NCBI GenBank assembly: GCA_018398805.1
Contig: JAGFBZ010000863.1
Span: 434,001 to 498,000, forward strand
DNA length: 64,000 nt
Reading direction: 5' to 3'
Origin: Hirundichthys speculiger
Taxonomy: Eukaryota; Chordata; Actinopteri; Beloniformes; Exocoetidae
Shown: positions 1-10,253 of the stretch, in pieces
Numbering within the stretch: position 1 is the stretch's first letter
Layout of the letters: every line of letters begins with the position of its first letter
Notes under the pieces: model-generated
Told to the model about the DNA's origin: nothing
What the model saw: only the letters and a program-made list of their open reading frames with translations
The model's database searches: none
Translations under genes and position numbers: made by a program

Positions 1-1480
1 GTCTGTGGTTAATCAAGCTGGACCTATCCACTGCAGATGCCAGAATCATTGGAACATCCAAGCATGGAGGAACCTGAAAAAAGGAGAGGAAAAAAAAACC
101 TACAAGCAAACATTCACTCTCTCTGATACCCCAAAATACAGCCAGGGCCATAACAATTGAATTTGTTTGAAATAAAGAATCAATTTTGAATTAGATTCTT
201 ATTTCAAGAAACATATTTGGATCAAATCAAGCAATACTCAAAGCAACACACCCCTGATAAACACGGTCTTTGTTGATGAAGAAGACCGTATTTTATACAG
301 AAAGCATAGTAGCAGATTTGTTGCTGCAGCACTGTGGTAGGACTCATGAACACACACCATTACTCATCAGACTGAAACTGAACCTGAAACTGAAAAAAGT
401 CCAAATAAGGTAGTTTCCACAGAGGGTTGGTAGGTTTTGACAAATAGAAATGTAAAAATGAAAATCAGTTTCCTTTTTTCAGAACATTCTTACTACATTT
501 TTACAGTACATTTCATTTTTAATTATGAACTGAATACTGAAGTGTGTAATTATTTGTATCTGTCAAGCTTTTGTTTGACCCAACAGCCTCAAAGCTGCAG
601 CCTCTTGTTTCTGCACCAAATAAAACTTTACAGATAATGACACTTTTTAAAAGTTTTATTCAAGAAAGGATATATTGATACACATATACACATAAACAGC
701 GCCAATTAATTGGTTGGTGATATCAGCCGACCTTCATGTGATAAGTTCTGAACTGTGATGTACCGATATTGATTTTGTTACATCCATGTTTTCTTTTGTT
801 AATCATTAAATCCATCATAAATGTAGCACTGAAAAATCTTCTTTCTTTTTTCTCTATACTCCCTCCAAAGACAGTAATTCGTTTAGTCTGGGGGTTGAAA
901 TAACCTGGAAAGAAACTAAAATCCAAAATTTTTTGGACAACAAACTTAATCCAACACTTAAAAGAACATCCCACTGATTAACATGTCAAATGCTATGAAG
1001 CTAACACAGTCAAAAAGACTTAAAGTAAATCTAATAAAGAACACAGCCACCCGCCTCTGCTTTCTTTCACTGATCAATTATGTTCCTATGTGCACTTGTT
1101 TATGGCTCTTAGAAAGAAAATCAGAATCGGCAGATCAGATGTTTAAAATGTTTGGAGTTGGCCAAGAAAGATTGCTGAGCAGATGCATATAAGCTGGTCT
1201 TAAAATAAACAAAGAAGCAACTCCCAAATTTAGCCCAGTGTTTTGCCACTGAAAAAAAAAAAAAAAAAAAGATCGACGAAATTGAAAAAATCAATCATCG
1301 ATCACCCTCCCTAAACAAACAAAAAAGATTATCTTTAGAAAAATTGTGTTTTTTTTCTGCTTCTTAAATATAATTGTGTTTTTTTTCTGCTTCTTAAATA
1401 TAATTCAGATATTTTATTGAAGTTTATTCATGTATGTTCACCCTGAATTTCCTAACCTTTCCTTATTGCTTATGTGATAG
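1..1480 (+). other. vps37a: vps37a intron (left part outside window)
   Basis: There is no exon here that I can recognise. The first vps37a exon in the window starts at 1481 in phase 0 with residues that align about 110 codons into the human protein as I remember it, so the missing N-terminal exons should lie left of base 1. The stretch is AT-rich with a poly(A) run near 1252-1270 and a short tandem duplication (separate entry). Small open frames (for example 437-637) show no family resemblance. Confidence 0.6.
1342..1401. repeat. 30-bp tandem duplication (two exact copies)
   Basis: The unit starting AATTGTGTTTTTTTTCTGCT occurs twice, at 1342-1371 and 1372-1401, identical by eye, followed by the first four bases of a third copy. 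It lies about 80 bases before the vps37a splice acceptor at 1480 and includes T-rich tracts that could act as polypyrimidine sequence. No function is claimed. Confidence 0.9.
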
Positions 1481-4400
1481 TTTGGAATGCATTCAGATCT
1501 GGGTAAGGTCATCCAGAGTCTCCTGGATGAGTTCTGGAAAAGTCCTCCTGCCCTGATGTCTACTGGCTCTGCAGGCTTTCCATAGTGAGTCTCCTTTTTT
1601 GCTCACTGAGCATATTAGACATTTTTTTTGATATTGTTCTCATAATGTTGCCTTATTTAAATACTCTGCTTTTATTTGAAATATTTGAAATGGTTTAAAA
1701 CATTATAATGGTAATGGTGATGTTTATTACATCCTTCAATTTGCAGCAGCGGTATGTACAAGACATCAGGAATGCCTCCCTATCCTACCCAACCTTTCCA
1801 TTATGGTCCTCGCCATGGGGGTTCCAGTCAGACGCCACCTCCTGGTCCAGGCCCAGTTCCATTACCAGCCCCAATGCCTCACCCAGGTGTTGATATTGCT
1901 CATGGGCCCCCTCGAGCTCTAGCCCCATATGGACTAATAACTGACCTGCCACTGCCTGTACCAACAGGAGACTTACAGGTACACTGCTGATTAATCATTT
2001 ACAGAAGTGGGCTAGATTCAATCATTCTCACACAACATGACAAAGGCCCACATATGAGGTGTTGGTTTTACTAATGAAGACATGTACATTTTTTAAAAAT
2101 AGTCCTATAGTTGTTAAATATAAAGGAACAATGTCGTTAAGTGCCGATTGGCACCTTTAGCAGCAATAACTACAAGTAATGATTTTTTGAATAACATCAT
2201 CAGTAATCAGAGGAATTCTCGCCCACTCTTCTTGACAATGTTTCTTGAAATCCTTGTGATTAGGGATTATTTGCTAAAACACAGGTTTCTTATGGTCTTG
2301 CCAAAACATTTCAATTGGGTGGAGGTCAGCACTTTGACTCCACCACTGCAATATGTGAACTATTTTCTTTTTCACTCAGTCTGTTGTAGACTTGCTGGTG
2401 TCCATGAGATGAATGTCTTGTTGCAACACATCTGACTCTAAAATACTTAGGGCCCGATCTTCCGCCAAACCTCCTAAAGCCGCTATTAAGGGATAGCGCG
2501 TAGTGGGAGAGGCGTTCCCCCGCAAAAAACGCAATCTTCCACCTCCCTACACCCGCGATCTTACCTGCGCTAACCGCTATATTATGCATATATTATGCAT
2601 GGGAGTGGTTAGGGCATTCCACCTGTTAAACAAATCAGTGCATCAGTAGCCATTGCCTTTAAGAGCAAGTTGCGCTACCCGCTATTAGCAATCTTCCGCT
2701 TCCCTAAAGCCGCTACCCGCAAACCGCTATGGAGCGTTTTCATCCAGATCAGAGCAGCACTCATGGGCAGCTCGTCTGGGACTTCCTCCTCTTCCTTCCT
2801 CCTCCTCCTCTGCACTGATATATACATAACTAGCTCTAACTAATGTGGAGCAAATGATTTAATCATTTTTTTTGTACTCCAAGAAGTTTCAACAAACTGC
2901 TCAGAAAAACAAGAGCCAGTGAGCTTCCAGGAAAGCATTTCTTAACGAGAAAAGCACTCGGAGAGCGCAGACCTCCGCCAAGCACAACAGTTCTTCCATA
3001 TAGCGATTTACAGATTGCAATAAAATCCGCGTTCTGGATCAGATCCGGATCAGCCTCTGAAATTTGATAGAGGTTTCCATTGTCAATCCCTGAGTGAAAT
3101 TTCATGAGTTTTGGGCAACTCCTGACAACTACTGAAAATTTCATCAAAATCCATCCATAACTTTTTGAGTTATCTTGTACACAGACAGACTAACAGACAG
3201 AAAGACAGATAAACGCCGGCAAAAACATTAACCCGTTAAACACGCTCAGGCAGTGCCACGAGAACATATTCTCAGCAGTGGACACCGGGAGCGGCTGTGC
3301 GCACAGCTGCGGCAAGACGCACCAAGACGCACAGCCGCTCCCAGCTTTTTAAAATACTGCAGAACGGATCATTGGATGAGCATTGAGCCAGAGGAACAGG
3401 TATGATGACATCTACCTTCTACCACTGAGCGCATCTCGGGTGCTCCGAGCGCAAGGAGAGGGTCAGAGGGAGGCGCACAGTACAAGAAACTCCACAACAG
3501 TGTTCTGTGATCTCCTCGTTTCCTCCACAGCAAACATCTGAATGAGATCATGTGTCTGGCCGTGACTATTCCCACATCCACCACAACTGCTGACCAGACA
3601 TCCTCTGCCCTCAAGAGAATAAAAACGTATGCAAGTAAAACAGTGATGCGTTATCGAGAGGTAGAGCTGTTTTATGCCATTTGGACGCGCTCTTTTACGT
3701 GCCGACATGCGGGTTGCGCTTTCCGCAAACTCTGTATCTTGCGATCGTGGGGTTGCGGGTAGCGGGTAGGGTTAGGGAGTAAGGGAGTCGGCAACGCGGG
3801 TAGTGGCTTTAGGGAAGTGGAAGATTGCATTAGCGGTTAGTGGAGGTTCCTAAACCCGCAATTTGCGGTTAGCGGGTAGTGGTAGGTGTACGATCGGGGC
3901 CTTAGTATTTATAGTAGTAAGTAAAGAAGAACAACATAGCTAAGGCAAAAGACATCCAACTAAGGATCAAGGTAACAGCGGCTATTTTCAGTGCAAAAAC
4001 TTTTTCCATCCAACCTGATGCTCCAAAAATAGGATAGTAACCTTCCAGAGCTGAGGCCAAAACATTGCAATTCTTCCAGCAGACAAGGGGAGAGGCACAG
4101 TGGTTCTCAAAACAGCGGATTACCAGTTTCTTAAGTGATAGTTGTCTTTGTGAGGTTCTGAAGAGGGAAGGCACAAAAAAAGGAGGACCAGCTCATCAGG
4201 TCAAGACTCAGCTGTCCGCCTGTATCTCAAGAATAAGGGACACCCTTCTTAGGACAGAAAACAGCTGGTTTTAGTGAAGAGAAAAAAAAGCTTAAAAGAT
4301 ACTAACAACCCACAGGAGCGACAGGAGGGTCAGTGATTTGCATATTACTTAAACAGCTTACGAAGCTTGGTTAATGCTTCAACCTCAAACCACCGACATA

Positions 4401-7101
4401 TATACACTAGCAGGGAACTGTACACCATGAGCTATGTCGTAGTCTGACGTGTCATTTTCTCTGTGGTATTTTGACCAAGTCGTGTCACAGGTATTTGATT
4501 ATGATTTCAGGAAGCTGTAACTTTTATAAAAGGGGACATAAGATGTGTTGTTTAAATAAACTGTCAGGACATAGTGAGAGTTTAAGGAAATAATGACATT
4601 TTTTATATAAGTTCTGTTTCACTTAAAGCATAAACTAAAAGAAAATTGGGCATGAGTTATAATGTTTCTGTCTCTTTCAGGCAGGACTGAATGGACACTT
4701 GTACAAGATGCCAGAGATTCCAGAGTCTTTTCCTGAACTATGTGATATGAAGTAAAGTATCCCAAAATATTATCTTGATGTGTTTCTTATATTTTTATAC
4801 AAATTTATGAAGGATAAGTTGAGAAAATTATTGTTTTAAATCCATATTTGACATGTCAGTTCTTTTGATCTCTGATCCACTGATACCTACTTGTGTGTTC
4901 ATTTTTCTTCATTCTACCCAAGTCTGACCCAGTTGTCTGAAATGTCAGAAAATGAGGATGTGTTACTGGAGTTTTTTGTGAGATTACCACAACTCAAACA
5001 CATCACCAGCGATAAAGAGGAACTGGTCACCAATATAGTAGAGATGGCCAGTAAGTCCCTCTCCTGCACCATCCTGCTCATGACGCCTCGGTGATCATTC
5101 ATGATAAGGGATCTTTAACTAATCTAAACTTTATTAACAACTGTAAATGATTTTCTCACTCGCAGAAAAAAACCTTCAAATGGAGCCACAGCTTGAAGGG
5201 AAAAGACAAGAGATGCTCTACAAGGTTAGTTTTAACCTGATACTGTTTCTTCCTCTCATACAGTAAACACATTCCTGCCTTTGTCTGCCTGCTCATGATC
5301 TGTTTTTTTACCTCCTGTTATGTGGACAGTATGAACAGCTGACTCAAATGAAGTTGGCCTTTGAAACAAAGATACAGAGACAGCATGAACTCAGTGAGGT
5401 AAATAACTACACTCATGCCACTAGTTTTATTGACAGTCCATCTTTTGACCTGATACACATTTTGGATATAGGCCTTTAATAATTTGATATTCGTGCTGCG
5501 ATTTCATTTCTCGATTCTACCGAACCAGTCAGATTGTTTTAATTTTTAATTGACTTGTAGGAGCGTCCCCCCCAAAAAGGGTGTAGTAATTTTAACTTAA
5601 TTAGTATGATTTGTAGGTCAGTTCCAAACAGACTTCACAAAAGTTAAGAATACAAGAAGAAAAGCTTGGAAAAAAAAGATCACTTACTGCACATTTGTAT
5701 TTTAAGATTTTTTTTTCTCTTGTTTGACTGGAATAAGCTATCACTCCAGTTAACCACACAGCCTTTGATAAGGAAGAGTCCATTTATGCTGTGCATATGG
5801 ACAAATCCTGGTACCACAGACCATATTTTACCCCTGAAACTGTCAACTTGAAGGACCATGTTCCAGTAGACATTTACAGAAAAAATATTTTTGCACATTC
5901 ACACTTAACTAACAACAATTTTCCAGGCAGAGTGCCATTCACAGAGTTTTATACATGCCCTCTGATGATAACAATCAGATGCCCACTGATGAAACTGTGG
6001 TTTTAATATGCATAATAACATCTTTGTCTGACTGAAATCAAACTAGACCAAACTTTTCATTATTGGAGGACACCCTGAAAATGCAGTTGAGATCGAGCTA
6101 GTCTCTGCACGTAAACCTTAAATGGAACTGAAATTGGCCGACCTCGGAAAGTGACCCAGAAGTAGTGGAAAAAAACGCTATGGAGCAATACAGAGAGAAG
6201 AAATTAAAAACAATTGTGCATGATGAATAAAATGTAAGTTCTGTATGTCCAATTCACTGTTGAAACATTTAAGAAATTTGCTGACACCATCTAAACAAAA
6301 GATTTATCTGCTGTTTTGACATGTGACATAAAAGGTCAGCTGGAAAAACCCAACGCTAACAAGCTGAAAGCACCACCTGACATGGCGGAGTGTGACTTAT
6401 TTTGCGTGATAATTTGATTTTCTTCACATGCTTGTGTACTGGGACAAAGAAAGGAGTCCAATGTAAGGGCCTAGTCGAGGTCTATCTGTAGCTTGACTAA
6501 ACTGAGCATGTAATCATACAGACTGACTCCAACATAGCCTCGTGCACTTGCTGAAGCTTAACGTATTACACGTCTATAAAGCCACAACATTGTTGTCAAA
6601 TTAAACAAAATTCAATGAAAGGAAATGTCGAAAAGTTCAACATAAACTTATCTTATGTTTTTAAGCTATTCACTGAAAATGTCAGTCTTCAACCCCCAGT
6701 CTTCATATTTTTGTATCCTTTATTCCCACCCAGAGTTGCAGTTTAAGTACTCTGCAGGCACGCTTAAAAGTTGCAGCCCACCAAGCAGAAGAAGAGTCTG
6801 AGGAGACGGCTGAAAACTTTCTGGAGGGACGCACCGACATTGATGAATTCCTGACCAGCTTCATGGAGAAGAGAACGGTGAGAGGAGAGCAAAATTAGTG
6901 TCAACATCATAGTTAAATGTTGTCTGTTTAAAGCCAACATGCTTTCAGGAGTATGGCATATCACCTTCAAAGAGGAAAGAGACATACGTGTTTTGTTTTG
7001 TTTTTTGTGATATTTTCCAGATTTGCCACAGCAGGAGAGCCAAAGAAGAGAAGTTGCAACAGTCCATAAACACACATGGACAGTTTCCTGTCAGTCACTA
7101 G
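1481..7101 (+). CDS. vps37a: VPS37A, ESCRT-I subunit (3' eight coding exons; 5' end outside window)
   Basis: VPS37A joins TSG101, VPS28 and MVB12/UBAP1 in ESCRT-I, which sorts ubiquitinated cargo into multivesicular bodies on endosomes. Coding exons: 1481-1584, 1747-1978, 4681-4751, 4923-5050, 5166-5224, 5330-5398, 6734-6877, 7021-7101. All have GT-AG borders and compatible phases, giving 295 codons plus TAG. The first exon encodes MHSDLGKVIQSLLDEFWKSP, the end of the N-terminal UEV-like region. The second encodes a Pro/Gly-rich linker ending in TDLPLPVPTG. The last six encode the VPS37 C-terminal coiled-coil domain, with LLEFFVRLPQLKHITSDKEE, LQARLKVAAHQAEEE, FLTSFMEKRTICHSRRAKEE and the ending HGQFPVSH. 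Human VPS37A is about 397 aa from memory, so roughly 105-110 N-terminal residues are missing. Identity seems certain by motif; the exact splice sites are read by eye. Confidence 0.95.
2105..2446 (-). mobile_element. degraded Tc1/mariner transposase remnant
   Basis: Read on the minus strand around 2260-2350, a frame resembles WWSQSADLHPIEMFWQDHKK, a decayed form of the Tc1 catalytic-domain signature WPSQSPDLNPIE..W. Frameshifts and stops interrupt it. The Harbinger element starting at 2450 lies directly next to it, so the Tc1 copy may have been split; I could not confirm its continuation beyond 3904. It is an intronic fossil inside vps37a. Confidence 0.6.
2450..3901. mobile_element. PIF/Harbinger-like non-autonomous element, copy 1
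   Basis: The ends are near-matching inverted termini: GGGCCCGATCTTCCGCC at the left and, read inward from the right, GGCCCCGATCGTACACC. The flanking 3-bp repeat is TTA (2447-2449 and 3902-3904), the target preference of PIF/Harbinger transposons. Both ends carry many close copies of CGCTACCCGC or its complement (2690-2740, 3750-3890). There is no transposase frame. It is 1452 bp, longer than copy 2 (40513-41367), which it matches in both termini and in the CT-rich block near 2780-2830. The extra length is mostly an internal inserted module (separate entry). Confidence 0.8.
2862..3235 (-). repeat. dispersed repeat module nested in Harbinger copy 1
   Basis: On the minus strand this reads through AGATAACTCAAAAAGTTATG, then TTTTGATGAAATTTTCAG, and ends near GGCGGAGGTCTGCGCTCTCC. 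I recall such sequence as a high-copy dispersed repeat of fish and other animals but cannot name the family. Harbinger copy 2 lacks it, so it probably entered copy 1 afterwards. Borders are approximate and no target duplication was settled. Confidence 0.45.
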
Positions 7102-8650
7102 AACACAAGGTAGAAGATGAACATTCACACACAAGAGCAATCACTCAAAAAGAAACATTACCCGGCACTAACAGGCAGAGCAAATGTTTACTCCAATTAC
7201 TTTATTTCTTCATTATTTTTGCCAGATAAATCTGGTTCCCATCATCATATGTTCATTCAGCTGTACACATCATTTCTTTGGTCCTCAGGTTTGGTGATTT
7301 CCCACCCAACTCCTGCCAACTGAAAAAAAGACTTGACTGGAGCTGAAAGCACACTCGACAATGAGCACTTTGGAGAAATGGGAAGATGGTGATGGCGCTC
7401 CGGGGCTGAAAATAGATGAGACCATCTGAGGTTAAAAAAAATGTACCACAGGTGGCCAAAACGGGTTCTTCAGTGTCATGAGACATGCCTGGATGATCCA
7501 TCTCAGTCGATTACTAAGAACTGATCACATTGTGCATAATTTTCTTTGCGCTTTCCATCAGACAAGTTTTGATTTGACAGTGGGGACAGAGTTTTGTTGC
7601 CATGATTTACGTCTCATTGCTCAGTGAGTAACACCTGCTCATGACTGTTGTGAATACATTTTGAACACGGTCAGAATTTCTTAACACACTATTCCCAGCA
7701 TTTCTTTTTTCCCCTTACAATGAGCAAGTTAATGACCCATAGAAATATTGATATGAACCCTGAAATGCTAACGTTGGTGTCTGAACTCTCTGGGAGCGTT
7801 GTCCAGTCATGGCTTTAGGATGCCTCATAGGCCTCCTGACTTTACAGTGATGCTGGCATTCACATGGTTACATACAACTGGGAGAGTCACATTGATAAGT
7901 TAGTTCAAGCTATTCTTGGTTTTAATTGGGGAAAAAAAAAACAAATTTAGTATTTTAAAACGATGAAGTAAAGCGTGGAGATGGTAGTGCTGGCAGTGAC
8001 TTTTCACTTGTGCTCTTTTGACTGAAACTGGAAAGCGGTTCATTATTTATGAAGTTAATCAGTTTAACACTTTGAGAAAACCCTAAAAACACTGTTTGTA
8101 TATCAGTGTGTTTGCATAGACAATGATACATTTGTTTAACATGTTAAGGTATCAACAATAACCCTGGAACCATATATCATTCATATTAATATATTTTTTA
8201 AAAGTCATATCAAACCAAATGGCAAATACCAGGGGTTGTGTGTTTTGAGTCACTGTGTTTTGGGGTGTTTGCTTCTGATTATTAAACATAATCTCAGTTT
8301 TAAGGTATTTCAAGTCAAATCAGAACACACTAAACGGTCAATTTAGTCATGCTATTACCTTAATTCTGTTACCTTAATTGAATTATTTGTGTGAATGCAA
8401 ACACACTGGTTACCACTTTTCCCTTTTCTTATGGCTCTGCTATTTTCTGGCACCTTTTGAACTGTCGTTATGAATGACCTCAAAGGAAATAATGAGGTAA
8501 TGTTGAGGAATATTAGGTTAAATGCTGCAGTATAGTTTGACGTTGGATACTGTATTTAAATGTTAATAGACTATATCACAAAGACTCAGACACCTTGTAT
8601 AATATGTTCTTATTTAATTTGTTAGAGTAATAAAGCATTTAAAATTAAAT
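7102..8650 (+). other. vps37a: vps37a 3' UTR with poly(A) signal
   Basis: The stretch after the TAG at 7099-7101 has no further gene-like coding sequence. The best poly(A) signal is AATAAA at 8629-8634, followed by a T/G-containing region, giving a 3' UTR of about 1.55 kb. Its length is inferred from the signal only; earlier A-rich variants could also be used. Confidence 0.5.
8629..8634 (+). promoter_or_regulatory. vps37a: probable vps37a poly(A) signal
   Basis: This is a canonical AATAAA hexamer, the strongest one between the vps37a stop codon and the nsmce1 promoter region. Confidence 0.5.
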
Positions 8651-8989
8651 TTGTCAGTGCTCTGTTTAATAATGATATTACTTACACTGAACAGTCATTT
8701 CTAAATTTTAGCCCTTATGACTCGTGCCACTAGTGTTGTTATATATTACACACTCCACATTTTATGGGACACACAGGTAGTGCTTTCAAAAGTTTCTCAC
8801 TGTATACCACAAGACCCACCAATAACTGAGATATCAACAGTGCCTCTGAGTATCAAATAAAACCAGTGAGGAACAGGATTATGGTGTAAAATATTTTAAC
8901 ACAACATGTGTTGATTTAGAAATATGTAGCTAAATATACTAAGTTTAAACAAACAAACAAACAAAAAAAACAAACTGCAGGTTCATGAA

Positions 8990-9124
8990 GTCCCGTGGAT
9001 GGTTGGGGCGTGTCCATGATCCTCCACAGCAGCAGGGGGCGGTAGTTCCTCCGACATACAACACCGCCACCGCAGAGGGAGGAAACCAATAATACGGAAA
9101 GCGCGCCGCACAGGAATAGAGCAG
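8990..9124 (+). promoter_or_regulatory. nsmce1: nsmce1 promoter and non-coding exon 1 region
   Basis: This is a local rise in G+C and CpG (for example GGAAAGCGCGCCGCAC at 9097-9112) in otherwise AT-rich DNA. It ends at a good splice donor, GAGCAG|GTAAAC, at 9124/9125. The next acceptor in a suitable place is at 10249, five bases before the nsmce1 start codon. The simplest reading is a 5' UTR exon ending at 9124. The start of transcription cannot be placed. Confidence 0.55.
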
Positions 9125-9194
9125 GTAAACTTAAGTTACACATAATTGAACAGAAGTTTAAGACTCTCAGACGAGGTTGTAAAAGTATAGTCAA

Positions 9195-9233
<39 letters not shown>

Positions 9234-9639
9234 ATGAGCCAAGCTTCACTGTATACTATGTTAACAGTTAACGGCTGCATCTGTGGAAACGCGTACCTAC
9301 CGTTTCTGACAGATTCTTAATAGAACGGTTATGTATACGACGAAAAATTCATTTCTTATCACTTTTTTAGCCTTTGTGTTATATGCGCTTGTTGATTATC
9401 TTTTCTGCTTACTGGATTGTTGTTAGAGCAAAAACGGGAGGGTTTGACCAGACCCAAATTAAACACTTGTTTTCATCGGAAAAAAATAAAACTCTCATTA
9501 TTGAATAATGTAGACCCTTTAAACCATTCTTAATAGTCATAAAGCTCTGAGTCTGTTTGACTGTGTCCTAAAAAGCTCTGAATATCTGGATTTGTGTAGG
9601 TCCTCTCTCCAGACGCTAATCCCCAGTTTCACTCCTCAG

Positions 9640-9995
9640 GTCTCTTAATAGATTTTTCCTCCAGTGTACTTGGGTTCATTGTCAAGCTGAAAGGTCAGCC
9701 TGCATCTCTAGGTTAGATTTCTGCATTCTTCCATCTATTCCTTCAGTGTCATTGTTTCTGCCATCATGAAGCTTTCCCACAGCATAATGCTGCCATTACC
9801 ATGTTTCCTTGTAAGGGTGGTATTTAGTCAGCAGATGAGCAGTGCCTGCAGATCACCAGTGATTACATTATTTGCACTGTCATGCCAGTGTAACACTCTA
9901 ATGCAACCAAAGTATCCATCTTTATGTGATATCAGATTAAGAAAAAAACGTTTGCCAGGTATTGTGGATGTTGGGTATCCATAATACCGAAAATG
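9640..9995 (-). mobile_element. probable degraded Tc1-like DNA transposon fragment
   Basis: On the minus strand, around 9780-9830, the sequence reads like a decayed KHGNGSIMLWESFM, similar to the VKHGGGSIMxWG block of Tc1 transposases. No long frame survives and the ends are not defined. It lies in the first intron of nsmce1. Confidence 0.4.
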
Positions 9996-10253
9996 ATTTT
10001 AAGACAAACGCGGGGGCTATAATTTACACACATCCCAATGGCTGGTGTTTAACTCCTGTCCATCTGTGGGTCCTGAAAGAGTTAACTGAAACAACACATG
10101 ATACGCATTGACCTTAATGCACATTTCATTTCATCTTTCTTCTAATATTTCTCTCCCAGAGCTCTTGTATCTATGAATATTGTGAAACCATGTAATTGTG
10201 GGTTAAGAATTAGTTTCTCTTAAAAACAGTTATTACTTTACTTGTGCAGAGAC

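Noticed and set aside
1708..1893. 61-aa frame next to the vps37a linker exon
   Set aside because: It is an alternative frame of the exon 1747-1978; the other frame fits VPS37A and the splice phases.
3750..3780. Telomere-like GGGTAGGGTTAGGG as an interstitial telomere
   Set aside because: Only one TTAGGG-like unit is present, and it is part of the variable GCGGGTAGCG array of the Harbinger element.
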